Origin: JAWKWH01 sp963669455
GTDB lineage: Bacteria > Pseudomonadota > Alphaproteobacteria > Rhizobiales > Rhizobiaceae
Direction: 5' to 3'
Assembly (NCBI GenBank): GCA_963669455.1
Contig: OY770026.1
Coordinates: 372,001-436,000, forward strand
DNA length: 64,000 nucleotides
Position 1 is the first letter of the stretch. Every line of letters starts with the position of its first letter. Below the pieces are notes generated by a model, which ran no database searches, had not been told where the DNA came from, and worked only from the letters and a program-made list of their open reading frames with translations. A program made the position numbers and the translations under genes. Positions 61,125 to 64,000 of this stretch are shown here, one piece after another.

Positions 61125-61642
61125 ATGAGGCGGCCGGTCCTGGAGCTCGTGCTGCGGTGGCCATAGTCGTTTTGGTGGCACTAACCGCCGGTCTGTTTTT
61201 GTTTGATCCGGATAATTTCTTCCTCTGGGCGAAAGCCTTTCATATTATCGCGGTGATATCGTGGATGGCGGGTATGCTTTATCTGCCGCGATTGTTTGTT
61301 TATCACAACGATACCGAGCCAGGGTCGAAGCAGTCTGAAACATTCAAGCTGATGGAGCGCAGGCTTTTGAGGGTTATCATCAATCCGGCGATGATGCTCG
61401 CTTGGGTTTTCGGTCTTTGGCTTGCCTGGGAGGGGTTTCGATTTCAGGGCACCTGGTTGTACCTGAAATTTGCCTGTGTGCTGGCTTTGTCAGCCGTTCA
61501 TGGTCATTTTTCCAAACATGTGCGGTTGTTTGCAGAAGACAGGCGCGAAAAAACAACACGGTATTGGCGGCTGATGAATGAGGCACCGGCATTGTTGATG
61601 ATTGCAATCGTGATATTGGTGATTTTCAAACCATTTCAATAA
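61121..61642 (+). CDS. hemJ: Protoporphyrinogen IX oxidase HemJ
   Basis: HemJ oxidises protoporphyrinogen in the membrane of many alphaproteobacteria that lack HemG and HemY. The 173-residue protein has four or five helices and the conserved AFHIIAVISWMAGMLYLPRLFVYH, a His near a helix end, and LKFACVLALSAVHGHF. The overlap with hemE and the neighbouring rho match the common Hyphomicrobiales order. Confidence 0.9.
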   Translation: MNEAAGPGARAAVAIVVLVALTAGLFLFDPDNFFLWAKAFHIIAVISWMAGMLYLPRLFVYHNDTEPGSKQSETFKLMERRLLRVIINPAMMLAWVFGLWLAWEGFRFQGTWLYLKFACVLALSAVHGHFSKHVRLFAEDRREKTTRYWRLMNEAPALLMIAIVILVIFKPFQ

Positions 61643-61684
61643 TTTATGTTGTAGTTACTGCTCCTTGACAATTCCTGGCCTTTG

Positions 61685-61700
61685 AAAGCGCTTGCGCTTT
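61685..61700 (+). terminator. Short hairpin after hemJ
   Basis: AAAGCG (61685-61690) and CGCTTT (61695-61700) form a 6-bp stem with a 4-base loop and a following T. It lies in the 193-bp hemJ-rho gap and is weak as a terminator. A possible -35 element CTTGAC lies at about 61665. Attenuation of rho cannot be judged. Confidence 0.35.
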
Positions 61701-61835
61701 TAAACAGGTGGGCGTAGAAAGCGGTCCTCCTCTTTTTTAAGGGCTGTCGCGGCCCGGCCTTCCCAAAATTCTCAAGACAGGCGACCACCGCGGCCATCCC
61801 TTTACAATCTCCCAGTCTGGATCTGAGCTGTCATC

Positions 61836-63101
61836 ATGCAGGAAATGAAACTTCAGGAACTCAAGAACAAAACTCCAACCGATTTGATTGCTTTTGCTGA
61901 ATCGCTTGAGGTCGAAAACGCCAGCGTACTGCGTAAGCAAGAGCTGATGTTTGCCATTTTGAAGAAACTGGCGGCACAAGACATTGAGATCATTGGCGAA
62001 GGCGTTGTCGAGATTTTGCAGGATGGTTTTGGCTTTCTGCGGTCGGCCAATGCCAATTATCTGCCGGGTCCGGACGATATTTATATTTCGCCGTCGCAAA
62101 TACGCCGGTTTTCGCTGAAAACAGGCGACACGGTTGAAGGCCCAATCCGCAGTCCGAAAGAGGGTGAACGGTATTTTGCTCTTTTGAAGGTCAGCACGAT
62201 CAATTTCGAAGATCCGGAGAAAATCCGTCACAAGATCCATTTTGACAATCTGACACCGCTCTATCCTGATGAGCGGCTGAACATGGAAACGGAGGATCCA
62301 ACAACCAAGGATCTGTCTGCGCGGGTGATTGATCTGGTGGCGCCGCTGGGCAAGGGCCAACGTGGGTTGATCGTGGCGCCGCCTCGTACCGGTAAAACGG
62401 TGCTGTTGCAGAATATCGCCCATTCGATCACGTCAAATCATCCGGAATGTTATTTGATCGTTCTTCTGATCGATGAGCGGCCGGAAGAGGTGACCGACAT
62501 GCAGCGCTCGGTCAAGGGTGAAGTGGTCTCTTCGACATTCGACGAGCCGGCAACTCGCCACGTACAGGTAGCGGAGATGGTAATTGAGAAGGCCAAACGC
62601 CTTGTCGAACATGGCCGCGATGTGGTCATCCTACTTGATTCGATTACCCGGCTTGGCCGGGCCTATAACACCGTGGTTCCGTCTTCCGGCAAGGTTTTGA
62701 CCGGTGGTGTTGACGCCAACGCACTGCAGCGGCCAAAACGTTTCTTTGGTGCAGCGCGGAATATTGAAGAAGGTGGTTCGCTTACCATCATTGCCACGGC
62801 GCTGATCGATACGGGCAGCCGGATGGACGAGGTGATTTTCGAGGAGTTCAAGGGTACCGGTAATTCCGAGATCGTCCTTGACCGCAAAGTGGCCGATAAA
62901 CGTATCTTCCCATCGATGGATATTTTGAAATCCGGTACGCGCAAGGAAGATTTGCTGGTGCCGAAACAGGATCTGCAAAAAATCTTCGTGCTGCGGCGTA
63001 TCTTGTCGCCGATGGGAACCACGGATGCAATCGAGTTCCTGATCGACAAGCTGAAACAGACGAAAACCAATTCAGATTTCTTCGATTCAATGAATACTTG
63101 A
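61836..63101 (+). CDS. rho: Transcription termination factor Rho
   Basis: Rho is the hexameric RNA helicase that ends transcription. The 421-residue protein has the N-terminal Rho domain (KLQELKNKTPTDLIAFAESL), the RNA-binding GFGFLRSANANYLPGPDDIYIS near residue 70, Walker A APPRTGKTVLLQ near 187 and the Q- and R-loop parts GGVDANALQRPKRFFGAARN. The length is normal. The gene order hemE-hemJ-rho is typical of Hyphomicrobiales. Confidence 0.97.
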   Translation: MQEMKLQELKNKTPTDLIAFAESLEVENASVLRKQELMFAILKKLAAQDIEIIGEGVVEILQDGFGFLRSANANYLPGPDDIYISPSQIRRFSLKTGDTVEGPIRSPKEGERYFALLKVSTINFEDPEKIRHKIHFDNLTPLYPDERLNMETEDPTTKDLSARVIDLVAPLGKGQRGLIVAPPRTGKTVLLQNIAHSITSNHPECYLIVLLIDERPEEVTDMQRSVKGEVVSSTFDEPATRHVQVAEMVIEKAKRLVEHGRDVVILLDSITRLGRAYNTVVPSSGKVLTGGVDANALQRPKRFFGAARNIEEGGSLTIIATALIDTGSRMDEVIFEEFKGTGNSEIVLDRKVADKRIFPSMDILKSGTRKEDLLVPKQDLQKIFVLRRILSPMGTTDAIEFLIDKLKQTKTNSDFFDSMNT

Positions 63102-63112
63102 TCAGGCGCCGG

Positions 63113-64000
63113 TCAACGGTGTGATGATCGCCGTTTCAATTCCTGTTCAAGCTTATCTGGCTGGTTTATTGGCGGCAGACAGGTCTGGCCTTCACATAAC
63201 CAGGCGCCCGGGGTGCTTGTATCGAGCTCAACATTTCCGGCGATAATCCCCGAGCCTAATTTTGCATTGTTGCTTAATGTTATGTCCACCCGCCGCGGAT
63301 CAGGATAGCGCCTTGCTATCTGTGACAGGGCGGTATTTCCAGGTTCCTCGATAATGACGAGTTTTGCAGGGGCGGAGGCAAGGCTGACAGCGTTGAAAAT
63401 ACCGGCCTGACCATGGGTTTGTGCCATGGCGCGGCCAAGTGCGCTGGCGGCAACTCGATAGGCGCGATCGTGGAAAACCGGATCGCCGGTGGCGCTTGCC
63501 AGACGCACAAGAGCCTCGACAATTTGCGCGGTTGCTGAGGGTATTGCCTCATCAATGTCGCCGCGTGGCCTGATTGGAACGTCTTTGGCGTTGACGGAAG
63601 TCAGGAAATGGCCGTGATCGCCGTCGCCATGGTCGTCATCCAGGATTTGAGCCCATTGCTGTGCCTGGTTGAGATAGTTTTCATCTGATGTCAATTCAAA
63701 CAGTGACACGGCGGCGTTGATCGCGGCTGCATAGTCTATGGAGAGAGCCGGAAAGCTTTTTGCATCACCATTGACCGAATGCGGCATGCGTCCGTCTGGT
63801 TCTTTTGTCTTTGATATTGCGGAAAATAGCCGTTCGGCTGTTTGAGCCCAATCATCATTTTGAAAATATTTGGCTGCTTTGGCTATTGCACCAGCGGTAA
63901 GCGCGTTCCAGTCGGTTAGAGCTTTGTCGTCACGGGTGGGCCTGATGCGACTTTGTCTCGTTGCGAGCAGCTTGTTGGTGATGTCTTCAAAGTTTTCACC
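63113..64000 (-). CDS. YyaL/DUF255-type thioredoxin-domain protein (5' end outside window)
   Basis: The frame is open to the window edge and encodes the C-terminal 295 residues. LLATRQSRIRPTRDDKALTDWNAL near the edge matches the block after the thioredoxin fold in YyaL/SPATA20 (DUF255) proteins. AAINAAVSLFELTSDENYLNQAQQWAQILDDD and PRGDIDEAIPSATAQIVEALVRLA belong to the alpha-toroid domain. The C-terminus holds two cysteines in LCEGQTCLPP, a feature of the family. The biochemical role is unknown; a redox function is inferred. The thioredoxin part with its expected CxxC lies outside the window. Confidence 0.85.
   Translation of the reverse strand, partial: GENFEDITNKLLATRQSRIRPTRDDKALTDWNALTAGAIAKAAKYFQNDDWAQTAERLFSAISKTKEPDGRMPHSVNGDAKSFPALSIDYAAAINAAVSLFELTSDENYLNQAQQWAQILDDDHGDGDHGHFLTSVNAKDVPIRPRGDIDEAIPSATAQIVEALVRLASATGDPVFHDRAYRVAASALGRAMAQTHGQAGIFNAVSLASAPAKLVIIEEPGNTALSQIARRYPDPRRVDITLSNNAKLGSGIIAGNVELDTSTPGAWLCEGQTCLPPINQPDKLEQELKRRSSHR

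Noticed and set aside
61643..61835. Possible rho autoregulatory leader
   Set aside because: Only a weak 6-bp hairpin is visible; no leader peptide or Rho-use region could be supported.

Overview
This window looks like a chromosomal segment from an alphaproteobacterium of the order Hyphomicrobiales (Rhizobiales). Four points support that: the order ppsR-maf-aroE-coaE-dnaQ facing hemE-hemJ-rho, a hisS-hisZ-hisG operon, rsmE-gshA with a 457-residue plant-type GshA, and a zwf-pgl-edd Entner-Doudoroff operon. The genus cannot be fixed from the sequence alone. Genes are dense and no tRNA, rRNA, phage, CRISPR array or intact insertion sequence was seen.

Layout. 1-1770: the end of a cytochrome b561-type gene and a pcaF-like thiolase. 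1800-9114: a polysaccharide locus with two sugar transferases (GT4 and WecG/TagA/CpsF), a DUF6492 transferase, a Wzx-like flippase and a GumC/Wzc-like chain-length protein that has a long proline-rich tail in place of a kinase. Palindromic elements lie inside it. 9249-18494: a GlxA/AraC regulator, edd-pgl-zwf, an aldehyde dehydrogenase, a short-chain dehydrogenase and an SLC13-type permease. 18489-20210: a pRiA4b ORF-3-like protein and a small protein of the reductive dehalogenase/QueG type. 20258-24364: a RamB/ScfR-type regulator divergent from aceA (glyoxylate bypass), a small conserved protein and a degenerate receiver domain. 24423-28244: DUF937 protein, gshA, rsmE and an unknown protein. 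28547-35288: lldD, DUF3422 and glcDEF, i.e. lactate and glycolate oxidation. glcF shows an apparent one-base frameshift at its 5' end.

35398-43603: an L,D-transpeptidase, tag, a DUF1801 gene, hisS-hisZ-hisG, rpe, and a small stress-type cluster (MAPEG protein divergent from AHSA1-ArsR-GST). 43604-46841: znuA divergent from znuC-znuB-zur, with a Zur-box-like palindrome between them and histidine-rich metal-binding stretches in ZnuA and ZnuC. 46981-56669: polA, an intergenic region predicted to encode a small RNA with C-rich hairpin loops (cuckoo/alpha-r14 type), an M20 peptidase, an NrnC-type exonuclease, a membrane acyltransferase, PBP1a and dnaQ. 56807-59692: coaE, aroE, maf and ppsR.

59693-60092 separates ppsR from hemE and carries inverted DnaA boxes, an AT-rich stretch and a cluster of four GANTC sites. 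It is very probably the chromosomal replication origin (oriC). hemE, hemJ and rho follow, and the window ends inside a YyaL/DUF255-type gene.

The most interesting items are the oriC with its GANTC cluster, the candidate C-rich-loop small RNA at about 50090-50237, the broken reading frame of glcF, a 247-bp MITE-like element at 1816-2062, and an 82-bp palindromic repeat present twice (46878 and 56679).
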